Notes: a model not told the origin generated them from the letters alone. DNA of 64,000 bases from Ignavibacteria bacterium (GCA_016704345.1 JADJAH010000016.1:1-64000); one strand, 5' to 3'; shown: positions 44,000-54,054, counted from the stretch's first letter. Numbers and translations: made by a program.

Positions 44000-44828
44000 A
44001 CATCCCTATCCATTCACCCTTGTTCTGGATGTCTTCAACATCAAAGCCGTTCTGAAATAGATAATCCATGATACTTTGATCTTCATCCATAAGCACACCC
44101 GAGACAAAGAGCTTGCCGCCTTTTGCAATTTTAGAATCTATATGTTCAATATTATCAATGATAACGCTGCTGATTATGTTTGCGCAAACTACTTCGAAAT
44201 TTTCTTCGTCGATCTCGTCAATGTTAGCGCAATGAAGCGCTATCGATTTATCAACACTGTTCTTCTTCAGGCACTCCATCGCATTCTCGATTGCTATGGG
44301 ATCATTATCTATTGCGATTGCAATTTTCACACCAAGTTTGATACCGGCTATAGCAAGCACGGCAGTTCCGCATCCGTAATCAAGCAATGTTTTCTCATCT
44401 CCATCCAAATACTTTACCATCATCTCCAGCATAAGCTGTGTAGTCTCATTGTGCCCTGTTCCGAATGCCATTTTGGGGTCTATCTCTATCAGAATCTTGT
44501 CCTTTGTTTCGCCGAGTTCGTTCTTAAGCCATGATGGATAAACGACCATCTTCCGTCCGATCTTTACAGGCTTTATGGATTTCTCCCACTCCTTATTCCA
44601 ATCCTTGTTATCAAACTCTTTGATCTCAATGTTGTTGATTCTAAGATCCGCATGCTCTGACAGATATTCTTTCAACTCATCTGCTTCGAGCCTGTCGGGA
44701 AAGCACACAATGAAAGATCCGTTCTCTTCCAGAACTGTCAGGTTTCCATAAAGTGTTAGAAGGTTTTCGAGATTTTCAAAATTCGACTTGCTGAATGGGA
44801 TATGAACTTCGAAGTATTTATTTTTCAT
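43983..44828 (-). CDS. prmA: Ribosomal protein L11 methyltransferase
   Basis: PrmA methylates ribosomal protein L11. The start at 44828 (MKNKYFEVHIPF) fits the family better than the frame from 44852. Visible landmarks are IDPKMAFGTGHNETTQLML, the SAM loop LLDYGCGTAVLAIAGIKLG, AIDNDPIAIENAMEC, and FEVVCANIISSVI, which holds the catalytic N-site region. The 281-residue length is normal. It overlaps the folD end by 11 bases and ppx by 17, so translation is probably coupled. Confidence 0.93.
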   Translation of the reverse strand: MKNKYFEVHIPFSKSNFENLENLLTLYGNLTVLEENGSFIVCFPDRLEADELKEYLSEHADLRINNIEIKEFDNKDWNKEWEKSIKPVKIGRKMVVYPSWLKNELGETKDKILIEIDPKMAFGTGHNETTQLMLEMMVKYLDGDEKTLLDYGCGTAVLAIAGIKLGVKIAIAIDNDPIAIENAMECLKKNSVDKSIALHCANIDEIDEENFEVVCANIISSVIIDNIEHIDSKIAKGGKLFVSGVLMDEDQSIMDYLFQNGFDVEDIQNKGEWIGMYAIKR

Positions 44829-45716
44829 AGATATTTCCTGCTGCTGAATCAAGAGTGTTCTTCACTAACATCGCAATGGTCATCGGACCAACACCACCCG
44901 GCACCGGAGTGATCAGCAATGATTTTTCAAAGCAATCAATAAAATCTACGTCACCTGTGATTCTGTAGCCTTTCTTGGAAAGCGGATCATCAACTCTGTT
45001 AATGCCAACATCAATAACAACACATCCTTCTTTTATGAAATCACTCTTAACATATTCCGGCTTTCCGATAGCAGCTATGAGAATATCAGCCGTTGAAGTT
45101 ATATCCTTCATGTTCTTTGTTCTGCTGTGGCAGACTGTTACAGTGGCGTTATGTTCCTTTCTCAGCAGAAGATTAGCGACAGGCTTACCTACAATATTGC
45201 TTCTTCCAAGCACAACAACATGCTTACCGTCTGTTTCTATTCCGGATACTCTCAGCATCTCGACTACTCCGGCAGGCGTGCACGGAACAAAACATTTCTC
45301 GCCAATCATAAGATGTCCTGCATTGACCGGATGAAATCCGTCAACATCTTTTTGTAATCTATTTTCTCTATTACTTTTTGTTGATTGATGTGCGGCGGCA
45401 GTCGAAGCTGAACAAGAATCCCGTGGATGTCGATATCATCATTGAATTCCCCTATCAGGTCAAGCAGCTTTTTCTCGCTGACATCTTCAGGAAGATGCTC
45501 GGTGACAGAGAAGAATCCAAGCTCATCACATGCCTTTCCTTTATTCCTGACATATACTTTTGAAGCCGGATCTTCGCCAACAATGATAAATGCAAGACCT
45601 GGGGTAATGCCTCGTTCTGACTTCAACAGATCTGTAGATGCTTTTACATCGTCTTTGATCTTGCCGGAAATTTTCTTTCCGTCAATAATTTTTTCTTGGT
45701 TTATTTGAGTGTCCAA
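44818..45716 (-). pseudogene. folD: Methylenetetrahydrofolate dehydrogenase/cyclohydrolase, frameshifted by one base
   Basis: FolD oxidises 5,10-methylene-THF and hydrolyses the product to 10-formyl-THF. The sequence is split: residues to about 122 (VGEDPASKVYVRNKGKACDE, VQLRLPPHINQQKVIEKID) in one frame, the rest in another from 45309. The second part includes CTPAGVVEMLR, VLGRSNIVGKPVANLLL and TPVPGGVGPMTIAML. At 45349-45353 an A5 run (on - strand) should be A6; restoring it gives the family's KKDVDGFHPVN and a normal 299-residue protein. FolD is rarely dispensable and no other defect is seen, so a sequencing deletion is the likeliest cause. It sits between carA and prmA. Confidence 0.85.
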
Positions 45717-45728
45717 TCGGGTAAGAAG

Positions 45729-46817
45729 TTACTTTGATTTTGCAACTAATTTCATAAAGTCTGTGAACAGATATTTGCTGTCGTGCGGGCCGGGACTTGC
45801 CTCGGGATGGTACTGGACTGACATGACCGGATATTTTTTGTGAGATAATCCCTCGTTCGTCCCATCATACAGATTTGTGTGAGTGATACGAACATTCTTT
45901 GAATCAAGAGAATTTTCATCCACTGCAAATCCATGATTCTGCGATGTTATCTCAATGCTGTTCTTGACATGATTCTTTACGGGATGATTTCCGCCGCGAT
46001 GGCCGAACTTCAGCTTGTATGTTTTACCGCCGAGTGCAAGGGCAATGAGTTGATGACCAAGACAAATGCCGAACATCGGAATGCCTTTGACCGCAAGTTC
46101 TGCGGCATTATTTATTCCGTATTCAACCGCCGCCGGATCACCGGGTCCGTTAGAAAGAAAAATTCCGTCGGGCTTGTAATCAAGAATTTCTTTTGCGGAA
46201 GTTCTTGCATTAAAAACTTTAACCTCAGCATCAAACTTCAAGAACTCATTCAGTATATTTTTCTTCGTTCCATAATCATAAAAGGCGATTCTATACTTGG
46301 GATTTTTTGATTTCACCTCATAACTCTTTTCAGTTGTGACATCCTTGACAAGATCAAGTCCGCTCATTTGCGGCGATTGCCTTACTTTCTCTATGAGTTT
46401 AGCAGTTGGCGTAGACTTTGCGGAAATTATTCCCCGCATCGCACCACTGCTTCGTATAAGTTTTGTCAGGGCTCTCGTATCAATTCCGGTGATCGCTGTA
46501 ATTTTGTTCTTTCTCAGATAAGTATCGAGTGATTCGGTACCCTGAAAATTACTCCAGTTGTCTTCGTAGTTGCCTACAACCATCCCGGAGACTTGCACTT
46601 TGTCGGATTCTTCGTCAATGCTGTTAGTTCCGTAATTGCCTATGAGAGGATAGGTCATTACTACTATCTGACCATAATACGACGGGTCGGTGAGTATCTC
46701 CTGATACCCGGTGAGAGATGTATTGAAGACCACTTCTCCGGTCACATCTTCTTTGCTTCCAAAGATGTCACCTTCGAAGACTGTTCCGTCTTCAAGAACC
46801 AGTATGCCTTTGCTCAA
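45729..46817 (-). CDS. carA: Carbamoyl-phosphate synthase small (glutaminase) subunit
   Basis: CarA releases ammonia from glutamine for carbamoyl phosphate, feeding pyrimidine and arginine synthesis. The 362-residue protein begins MSKGILVLEDGTVFEGDIFG and shows VVMTYPLIGNYG. Further on are ITGIDTRALTKLIR, LSNGPGDPA, the catalytic Cys site MFGICLGHQLIALALGG, and the His/Glu pair in VQYHPEASPGP. Order and length are normal. carB is not in the window. It lies 3 bases after the S9 peptidase gene and 12 before folD. Confidence 0.95.
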   Translation of the reverse strand: MSKGILVLEDGTVFEGDIFGSKEDVTGEVVFNTSLTGYQEILTDPSYYGQIVVMTYPLIGNYGTNSIDEESDKVQVSGMVVGNYEDNWSNFQGTESLDTYLRKNKITAITGIDTRALTKLIRSSGAMRGIISAKSTPTAKLIEKVRQSPQMSGLDLVKDVTTEKSYEVKSKNPKYRIAFYDYGTKKNILNEFLKFDAEVKVFNARTSAKEILDYKPDGIFLSNGPGDPAAVEYGINNAAELAVKGIPMFGICLGHQLIALALGGKTYKLKFGHRGGNHPVKNHVKNSIEITSQNHGFAVDENSLDSKNVRITHTNLYDGTNEGLSHKKYPVMSVQYHPEASPGPHDSKYLFTDFMKLVAKSK

Positions 46818-46820
46818 ATT

Positions 46821-48665
46821 CTATTGCCTGAGATATTTGTCAAGAAATTCCAGCTTAGCTTTGAATACTCTTATCTGATTCGAAACTTTGCTGAATCCAT
46901 GTCCTTCGTCTTCAAGAAGAATATACTCGACGGGTTTATTCATCTCTTTAAGCTTGTTAACTATCTGAACCGATTCATCTTCTGCAACTCTCGGATCATG
47001 TTTTCCCTGAACGACCATTAAGGGACATTTAATGTTATCAACAAAGTTTATCGGTGAACGCTCGTGAAGCATTTCCTTATCCTCAACCTGATCACCTACA
47101 AGAACGGCCGTACCTTTTTTCCAATGTTCAGGAACCGAATTAAGGAATGTAAATAGATTTGAAGGACCAAAGATATCGATAGCACATTTCCATAGATCCG
47201 GTGCTTTTGTAATGCAGGTAAGCGTCATGAATCCGCCGAAACTTCCGCCAACAACCGCTATCTTCTTAGGATCTACATAGCCCGAATTTTTCAGATAGTC
47301 AACGCTTCCCAGAACATCTTTAAATTCAGCACCGCCCCAGTCTTTATATATCATTTTCTGAAATGTCTTACCGTATCCTATGCTTCCTCTGAAGTTTGGA
47401 GCAATTACAATGTAGCCCGCATTGGTAAACACCTGAACATATTTAGAGAAGTTGTGCATCTCCTGATGCTCCGGTCCTCCGTGCGGCCATAATATCGCGG
47501 GATTCGTTCCATCTTTTTTGAGTCCTTTTGGAATATACAGCAACGCATGAATCTTCAATCCGTCAAAGCTCTTGTAAAATACATCTTTGGGTTTTGTTAA
47601 TCCTTTCGACGAGACGCCGCCAACAAGAGAGTTGGTGATCTGCACTGTCTTTCCTTTTTTCAGGTCATAGACAAATATCTCGCCTGGCGTAAGCGGACTG
47701 TCGCAATGAAAGACAAGCTTCTTGTCATCATGTGTGAAATTGAGGGATGAATAATTTCCCTTTGGCACATTAAGCTTCTGACGCTTGCATGTCTTCAGGT
47801 TATACATCTTTGGAGTAATACTGCCATTCACATTCAATGTGTAAATCAGAAATTTCTGATCGTGAGTCAACTCAAAGCTCATGATGTCCCAATTCTCTTC
47901 AACTACCCAATGGGATTTTCCTTTCTTTATGTCATAATATCGTATGCCTTTGAATTCTCTGTCCTGGTCTGACACATAATAAAAACCTTTGCTGTTCTTA
48001 TCAAACTCGCTTCCGGCATTGAAGACATTGATGTCTATGTCATGCTCTGTAATGTTAACGAGCTCATTCTTCTTGGTATCGTACAGAAGTATATCGTTAT
48101 TAATGTTGCCATAAAATCTTACAAAGGTCATGTAGCGTTCATTCGGGCTCCAGTCTTCGGCGTGCGTGGGATAGTGATCTTCGAAAGATTTAACGAGTGT
48201 GTTCTTGCCAGTCTTAAAGTCCTGTATGTAAACATCAAAATTATATTTCAGTCTCTTATTAGTTGAGAAGAGAAATTTTGTGCCCTTCGAATTGAAGCGA
48301 TTGAAAAAGCATTGGGAGTCCTCGAAACCGGCTGTCAGATAAACAATGTCGCTTTCATCTTCCGGCATCTTATAGATCTGCAGGTTCTCATCACCCTGTT
48401 TATCGCTCATGAAAACGAGTTCTTTGGTCTTGGGGTTGTGATAAACTCCTCTGATAGCATCATGCCAGGTAGAGACCTGATCGGGCCATCCGCCGTTAAT
48501 TGGAACGCGCCATATTTGCGGACTTCCGGTAGTATTTGTTATAAAAAAGATTGTCTTATCGTCAGGTGAGACTGTAAATCCGGATACAGTTCTGATGGAA
48601 AAGAACTTCTCGACAGGATAGCGCTGATGCCTGTCATTCTTCTTGATTTTATTCTTATTTTTCAT
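46821..48665 (-). CDS. S9-family (prolyl oligopeptidase-like) serine peptidase
   Basis: The 614-residue protein has an N-terminal beta-propeller of about 330 residues. Repeats include GFTVSPDDKTIFFITNT and KLVFHCDSPLTPGEIFVYDL. The C-terminal alpha/beta-hydrolase domain follows. The catalytic Ser is in VVGGSFGGFMTL (GxSxG), the Asp in VQGKHDPRV and the His in DEGHGF. The pattern matches dipeptidyl- or acylaminoacyl-peptidases that trim short peptides. No signal peptide is seen, so it is cytoplasmic. It opens the - strand run with carA, folD, prmA, ppx and mscL. Confidence 0.9.
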   Translation of the reverse strand: MKNKNKIKKNDRHQRYPVEKFFSIRTVSGFTVSPDDKTIFFITNTTGSPQIWRVPINGGWPDQVSTWHDAIRGVYHNPKTKELVFMSDKQGDENLQIYKMPEDESDIVYLTAGFEDSQCFFNRFNSKGTKFLFSTNKRLKYNFDVYIQDFKTGKNTLVKSFEDHYPTHAEDWSPNERYMTFVRFYGNINNDILLYDTKKNELVNITEHDIDINVFNAGSEFDKNSKGFYYVSDQDREFKGIRYYDIKKGKSHWVVEENWDIMSFELTHDQKFLIYTLNVNGSITPKMYNLKTCKRQKLNVPKGNYSSLNFTHDDKKLVFHCDSPLTPGEIFVYDLKKGKTVQITNSLVGGVSSKGLTKPKDVFYKSFDGLKIHALLYIPKGLKKDGTNPAILWPHGGPEHQEMHNFSKYVQVFTNAGYIVIAPNFRGSIGYGKTFQKMIYKDWGGAEFKDVLGSVDYLKNSGYVDPKKIAVVGGSFGGFMTLTCITKAPDLWKCAIDIFGPSNLFTFLNSVPEHWKKGTAVLVGDQVEDKEMLHERSPINFVDNIKCPLMVVQGKHDPRVAEDESVQIVNKLKEMNKPVEYILLEDEGHGFSKVSNQIRVFKAKLEFLDKYLRQ

Positions 48666-48977
48666 GCTTGTAAAATAGGTTTTTTATGTTTCAGATTTTA
48701 GTCCAAAGTAGCCTTCTTGTAAGAATCAACACGAATATTTACGACGATTTGCAGCTAATGTTTCCTCAGATTGCAGCCGAAGCAGGTTTCTCCCTTTTTA
48801 GAATGAGGTTTCTCCCCAACTCCAGAAACAGCTCGGAAATGCAGTTTTTAACAATTGAGGTTTCTCCCCTTTCCCTCAGAAGATTAACCCGCGAATTTTT
48901 CGTCAACCCCCATGAGAATTTTTTTGTAACTAACAAAATTGAAATGTGATTCATAGCTTGCAAGAAAATTTTAAGAC
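48666..48977. other. Divergent intergenic region with three AGGTTTCTCCC repeats
   Basis: The 312 bases hold no convincing gene. Three copies of a short motif are present: AGGTTTCTCCC (48784-48794), TGAGGTTTCTCCCC (48804-48817) and TTGAGGTTTCTCCCC (48855-48869). The longest is identical to one arm of the terminator at 32484, but the matching arm is missing here. Confidence 0.5.
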
Positions 48978-50495
48978 TTGAAGAGATCATTCTGCCTGCA
49001 TAGTCATTTTTATCAGCCACCAAGAGAAGATCCATGGACTAATGAGATCGAGCCGCAGTCATCGGCTGCGCCTTTTCACGACTGGAACGAAAGAATTTTT
49101 CAGGAATGCTACAAACCCAATTCAGAAGCTGTCATAGTTGATGAGCATGACATCGTCATCAGCAAAATAAATAATTACGAGCATTACAGTTTCAACTTCG
49201 GCGCTAGTCTCCTTGCATGGATAATGAAGAAACATCCGAAAACATATTCCCGCATTGTAGATGCGGACAAGCTAAGCGCTATTAAGCACAACGGACACGG
49301 TAATGCAATTGCTATGGCATACAATCACATGATCATGCCGCTTGCAAATGAACGGGACAAGATCACTCAGGTGAAATGGGGAATCGAAGATTTCAAGTTT
49401 CACTTCGGCAGAATGCCTGAAGCAATGTGGCTTCCGGAGACTGCCTGCGACATGGCAACCGTGGAAGTATTAATAAATGAAGGCATAAAATTTATTCTTC
49501 TTGATCCGTCTCAAGCGGATCTTGTAAGAAAATCTCCTCGGGCAAAGTGGCATGAAGCCTCTTCCGAGTTGATCCCGGGTATGCCCTACAAGTGCTATTC
49601 AGTTGAAAACAAGAATAAATTCATTAACATATTTTTTTATGACGGGCCTCTGTCAAAGAATCTCGCTTTTGATGATCATATTTTTGAATCGTATAAACTA
49701 CTTAACAGGATCGAAGCTGTAACTCATCACCGTCTCGCTGATCAGCATCTCATTTGTGCTGCATTAGACGGAGAGACATTCGGGCATCATAAAAAATATA
49801 CAGAGAGAACAATAGCATACCTCTTTGACGAGCTGTTGCCGGCTTCAGATATAAGACCTGTAAACTTCGGACAATATCTTGATGAATACCCGGCTTCTCA
49901 AGAGGTAAAGATAAAAGCAGGTCCATCCGGAGAAGGGACATCATGGAGTTGTACTCACGGTGTTGGCAGATGGAAAGAAAATTGCGGTTGCGGATCAGGC
50001 GATGACCATCCAAGTCAGGAATGGCGTTTACCGCTAAGACTCGGCCTCAACGAGTTGAGAGACAATCTGTGGGATGTTTACGAAGAAGCTTCTTCACATT
50101 TCTTCAAAGATCCTGTCGAAGCAAGAAATGATTACATCAGAGTCTTGCTTGATCCGTCATTTGATTCAGCATCAGAGTTTCTATTCAGAAATGCGCAGAG
50201 ATATCTTTCTGCCGGCGAGAGTGAATATTGCATGAAGCTGCTTGAGATGCAGAAGTTTTCGATGTTCATGTTTACGAGCTGCGGATGGTTTTTCTCCGAC
50301 ATCTCCGGAATAGAAACCATACAGAACATGAGATACGCTGCACGTGCCATCGAACTGGCGCAGGAAATTTCCGGATCGGATCCTGAGCCGAAATTTCTGG
50401 ACTGGCTCTCACATGCGAGAAGCAATAAATCTTCACTCGGAACCGGAAAGGATATTTATTTAAAGAATGTCTTGGGAATGGAATCAAAGTTATAA
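48978..50495 (+). CDS. Glycoside hydrolase family 57 protein
   Basis: The 505-residue protein begins KRSFCLHSHFYQPPREDPW, the first conserved region of GH57, a retaining family acting on alpha-1,4-glucans. Further markers are VSKINNYEHYSFNFGASLLAW and MPEAMWLPETACDMATVEVL, with the Glu region of the family. HLICAALDGETFGHHKKYTERTIAYLF holds the catalytic DGE(T)FGH, and WSCTHGVGRWKENCGC follows. Start is TTG at 48978. No signal peptide is seen, so it is cytoplasmic and probably acts on storage glucan with the malQ product encoded next. Confidence 0.9.
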   Translation: MKRSFCLHSHFYQPPREDPWTNEIEPQSSAAPFHDWNERIFQECYKPNSEAVIVDEHDIVISKINNYEHYSFNFGASLLAWIMKKHPKTYSRIVDADKLSAIKHNGHGNAIAMAYNHMIMPLANERDKITQVKWGIEDFKFHFGRMPEAMWLPETACDMATVEVLINEGIKFILLDPSQADLVRKSPRAKWHEASSELIPGMPYKCYSVENKNKFINIFFYDGPLSKNLAFDDHIFESYKLLNRIEAVTHHRLADQHLICAALDGETFGHHKKYTERTIAYLFDELLPASDIRPVNFGQYLDEYPASQEVKIKAGPSGEGTSWSCTHGVGRWKENCGCGSGDDHPSQEWRLPLRLGLNELRDNLWDVYEEASSHFFKDPVEARNDYIRVLLDPSFDSASEFLFRNAQRYLSAGESEYCMKLLEMQKFSMFMFTSCGWFFSDISGIETIQNMRYAARAIELAQEISGSDPEPKFLDWLSHARSNKSSLGTGKDIYLKNVLGMESKL

Positions 50496-50539
50496 TGGAT
50501 ACACTTCAATGAAACAAAAACAAAATCAACAAGACACTA

Positions 50540-52377
50540 TTGCTTAAGAAAGACAAAGAAATTAATTATGACTGGCTTCTTAAAACACGAACGGGTGATA
50601 AGTGGAACAAGCTTGGAGTTCAGCGAAGGGCCGGAGTCTGTGTCCCGCTATTTTCCGTTTATTCTGATAAGAGCATAGGAACTGGTGAGATCCCTGATAT
50701 CCGGCTATTGATTGACTGGTGCCGGCTTGCAGGATTGTCAGTTCTCCAACTACTTCCTCTTAATGAGCTTGGTTACGATTTCTCGCCATATAATTCCATC
50801 AGTACATTTGCTCTCGAGCCGATGTATCTTTCTTTGTCAAAATTGGTTGATGTTGAGCTTAAGCCATTCAGCAAGGCAATCTCAGATTTATCCGCAAAGT
50901 ATTCGCCGGGGGGCGATAGAATCAACCCGGAAGTTAAGAATGCAAAGATAGAAATGCTCAGAAAAATCTTTTACGATGCGAGCAGGAATAGTTTGAGCTT
51001 TCTCAAGTTCAAGGAAACCAACATGCACTGGCTGAGATACTATGCACTGTTCAGAGTAATTGCTGATATCAACAAAGGCAAAGAGTGGATGGAGTGGGAT
51101 GTAATGGATAAATATCTTTCACCGTCAAGAATCCAGAAGATCACAGAGACAAGAAGTGATGAGCTTGAGTTCTGCTACTGGGTACAGTGGCAGCTTTTCG
51201 AACAGCTCAGAGACGTTTCGGCATACGCAAAGAAAAAAGGTGTCTTGATAATGGGTGATCTTCCGTTCCTTGTTTCACGCAACAGCGCCGATGTGTGGGC
51301 TTACAAGAATTACTTCAAGCTGCACTTGTCATCCGGAGCGCCGCCCGACATGTATTTTGCAAAAGGTCAGAAGTGGGGAATGCCTCCGTATGACTGGGGC
51401 AACATACGCGCAGATCATTACAGCTATATTCGTTCAAGACTGAAGTACGCGGAAAATTTTTATGACATGTACAGGATCGACCACTTTGTCGGGCTTTTCC
51501 GGTTTGGACAGTTAATGCTGATGCTTCATTAAACGATGAAAGTGTTGACGGTCAGTTCGATCCGCCTCATGAACAGCTTTGGAGTGAACACGGAAGAGAG
51601 ATCATCAGCATCATGAATGAATGCACATCCATGCTTCCCTGTGCTGAAGATCTTGGAACAGTTCCTGATTGTTCGGATCCTACTCTGCGAGATTTTGGCA
51701 TAACCGGAATGAATGTTCAGCGTTGGGAAAAGAAGTGGGCGGGATTCAGCACGTTTCTTCCACCTGAAGATTACAGGGAAAACTCAAACGCGGTAATATC
51801 AACTCATGATTCGAGTTCATTTCCCGATTGGTTCGAACGTGAAGCAGGTACTGTTGACAAAGCTGCATTCACTGCGATCTGTGAGAGTAAGGGCTTGTCC
51901 GCAGCAAGAATTGACAAGCTGACTGCTGAGCTGTTTGAGACTCTTAATAGCAAAGAGAACATGCTGAGATGGAAGCCTGAGATATCAAATGTTTATGTGT
52001 TATTGGAGAAGTTTAATGCAGACTATTCAGAGATTCAGGATGTGATTAATTTGTATCTCTCGTCTTACAATGAAAGGAAAGTTTTTTTAAAATATCTCGG
52101 ACATAATTCCAACACTCTCAGTACATCGCCTTCCCTTGTAAGAAAAAATTTAGCGAAGATATTGGACACCGATTCAATATTCAGCATTCAACTTCTTATG
52201 GAGTATCTCTTTCTTGACAAGAAAATTCTTAACAAGCACAAATATTCCAGGATCAATTCACCCGGAACAATCAGCGGAAACAACTGGTCATCAGTAATTC
52301 CATGCTCATTAAATGAACTCATCAAAAGTGAGATCAACATTCAAGTAAAGAAACTTGTTGAGGAAAGTAAGAGATGA
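50540..52377 (+). pseudogene. malQ: 4-alpha-glucanotransferase, frameshifted by one base
   Basis: MalQ (amylomaltase, GH77) transfers alpha-1,4-glucan segments. Frame 1 runs to 51532 and frame 2 resumes in the other register, stopping at 52377. The family motifs are GVCVPLFSVYSDKSIGTGEI, YDFSPYNSIS, YWVQWQLFEQL, IMGDLPFLVSRNSADVWA and DMYRIDHFVGLFR (catalytic Asp). Then, after the break, PCAEDLGTVPD and ISTHDSSSFPDW follow. At 51503-51505 a T3 run should be T4: restoring it gives RFWTVNADASLND and a normal 612-residue protein. Only one break is seen. It pairs with the GH57 gene 44 bases upstream. Confidence 0.85.
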
Positions 52378-52404
52378 ATTTCAGTTTCCGCAATCCTTAA
52401 TATT

Positions 52405-53256
52405 CTAACTCTTCCTTAATCTTCTGAAGGCATAAGCATGCTGTTTCAGATAACTGATAATATCATGCCATATAACTTTAAGGTAGGATTTTATGCTGGT
52501 TGGATCATCTATTCCATTAACTGATAAAGGATAATCCGGCGTGTCGCTAAGGCCGTACAGTCTTGGCTTTCTGACTTTCGGATCGGGTAAGAATGCAGTG
52601 CCGAAGATCCAATCCCAAATCGCGAGCTTTGTACTGTAGTTATTCTGAAATTCTCTCCCGCCGTCATCGGAGTGGTGCCATCTGTGCATCTCCGGACCAT
52701 TTATGAAGTACTGAATTTTTCCGAGCCGCACGTCAATATTGGAGTGAATGAACATTCCCCAGATCGCACTGATCATTCCTTTGTAAATCGCAACTTCAGG
52801 AGATGCACCAAGAAGTATTATTGGAGCAAACTCAATGGTCTGATTTATGAGTATCTCAATTGAATGTGAACGTGAGCCGGAAAGCCAGTCTACCGACTTT
52901 GGAGAATGATGAGCTTCATGCACTCTCCACAAAATCTTGTTGTTATGCATCCAACGGTGAAACCAGTAAATATAGAAATCATGTGCAATGACAAGCACAA
53001 CAACCTGCAGCCAGACGGGCCAATGGTCAAGCAGGCTGTAGCTGTACAGATCAGTATTGCTCTTAATCCAATTGAGAAATCCGAAAATGATCAGTCCCAG
53101 TAAATAGCTCTGAACAATGGTATAGAGAATCATGTCGTTGAAGAATCCTTCTCTGAATATCTTCTGACCTTTGGTATAAGGATACATCTTCTCCAGAACT
53201 ATCATCAGAACTGCGGATGCGACTATGATAATTAATGACCAGACTTGTAATGACAT
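52405..53256 (-). CDS. Sterol desaturase / fatty acid hydroxylase family protein
   Basis: The 283-residue membrane protein has four hydrophobic segments near the N-terminus. The di-iron histidine boxes are HDFYIYWFHRWMHNN (residues about 90-104), VHEAHHSPKSVDW and MHRWHHSDDGGREFQNNY. This is the sterol desaturase arrangement, with an NYS segment after the last His box, used for lipid hydroxylation or desaturation. The substrate is unknown. A TAATTTTG octamer (53261-53268, - strand) lies only 5 bases before the ATG, so the message might be nearly leaderless. Confidence 0.88.
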   Translation of the reverse strand: MSLQVWSLIIIVASAVLMIVLEKMYPYTKGQKIFREGFFNDMILYTIVQSYLLGLIIFGFLNWIKSNTDLYSYSLLDHWPVWLQVVVLVIAHDFYIYWFHRWMHNNKILWRVHEAHHSPKSVDWLSGSRSHSIEILINQTIEFAPIILLGASPEVAIYKGMISAIWGMFIHSNIDVRLGKIQYFINGPEMHRWHHSDDGGREFQNNYSTKLAIWDWIFGTAFLPDPKVRKPRLYGLSDTPDYPLSVNGIDDPTSIKSYLKVIWHDIISYLKQHAYAFRRLRKS

Positions 53257-53362
53257 GGTGCAAAATTAATAATGCCGAATTATTTTAGATATGTAAAAAG
53301 TTGGTTGAAAATTGAAATCTGATAACTATATTTTCGCCAATAAATTAAATGACATTACAGCC

Positions 53363-53818
53363 ATGCAATCAAAAGCCGCTACACCCGAAGAATACGTTGA
53401 ATCTCTCCCTGAGGACAGACGTGAAGCCATAAACAAACTGAGAAAAGTGATCCGCAAGAATCTTCCCAAAGGGTTTGTTGAAGAGATGAGCTACGGGATG
53501 ATCGGATATGTCGTTCCGCATAAGCTTTATCCCAATGGTTATCATTGCGATCCCAAACTGCCTTTGCCTTTCCTAAACATAGCTTCACAGAAGAACTTCA
53601 TTGCTGTTTACCACATGGGGATTTATATGAATCCCGAATTGCTTGACTGGTTTACAAACGAATATCCAAAGCACAGCAAAAAGAAACTCGACATGGGCAA
53701 GAGTTGTCTAAGATTTAAAAAGCCTGATGAAATTCCCTATGATCTCATTGGCGAGCTGGCATCAAAGATGACGGTAGCAGAGTGGGTTTCACTTTATGAG
53801 AAAGCATTGCAGAATTGA
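53363..53818 (+). CDS. DUF1801-family protein
   Basis: The ATG at 53363 was chosen (MQSKAATPEEYVESLPEDRR). The product (151 residues) matches the DUF1801/YdhG-like family: EAINKLRKVIRKNLPKGFVEEMSYGMIGYVVP, LPFLNIASQKNFIAVYHMGIYMNPELLDWF, and KSCLRFKKPDEIPYDLIGELASKMTV. Proteins of this kind are small cytoplasmic alpha/beta proteins, whose role is generally unknown. Its stop codon runs into the heptamer repeat tract downstream. Confidence 0.85.
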   Translation: MQSKAATPEEYVESLPEDRREAINKLRKVIRKNLPKGFVEEMSYGMIGYVVPHKLYPNGYHCDPKLPLPFLNIASQKNFIAVYHMGIYMNPELLDWFTNEYPKHSKKKLDMGKSCLRFKKPDEIPYDLIGELASKMTVAEWVSLYEKALQN

Positions 53819-53860
53819 AAATGGAAAATTGAAAATTGAAAATTGAAAATTGAGAATGGA
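53812..53860. repeat. Seven-base tandem repeat (AAATTGA, about 7 copies)
   Basis: Consecutive 7-base units GAATTGA, AAATGGA, AAATTGA x4, GAATGGA begin over the stop codon of the preceding gene. A second short direct repeat, TTTTTAATTATCAA x2, follows at 53894-53921. The rest of this 269-base gap holds a GC-richer block (53950-53995) of unknown nature. Confidence 0.7.
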
Positions 53861-54054
53861 AACGATTAAAATATATGTTCCGAATATTTCTAATTTTTAA
53901 TTATCAATTTTTAATTATCAATAGAATAGGCTGACGAAATTTGCTTTCCCCGATGCGGGAGACTCCACGAGGTGGCAGGCAGAGAGGGCGAGAAGAGTCA
54001 CTACACAGAGTAGTATTATCATTACGAAAAGTTGCTAATTGACATTATATCTCT

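Noticed and set aside
45300..45360. Programmed frameshift in folD
   Set aside because: A5 is not a classical slippery site with a downstream structure, and folD is not known to use frameshifting. Sequence error is simpler.
48686..48949. An 87-residue frame in the intergenic region
   Set aside because: It runs through the AGGTTTCTCCCC repeats, has no family features and no ribosome binding site.
53940..54000. GC-richer block that might be an RNA gene
   Set aside because: No cloverleaf, T-loop or other recognisable RNA signature.
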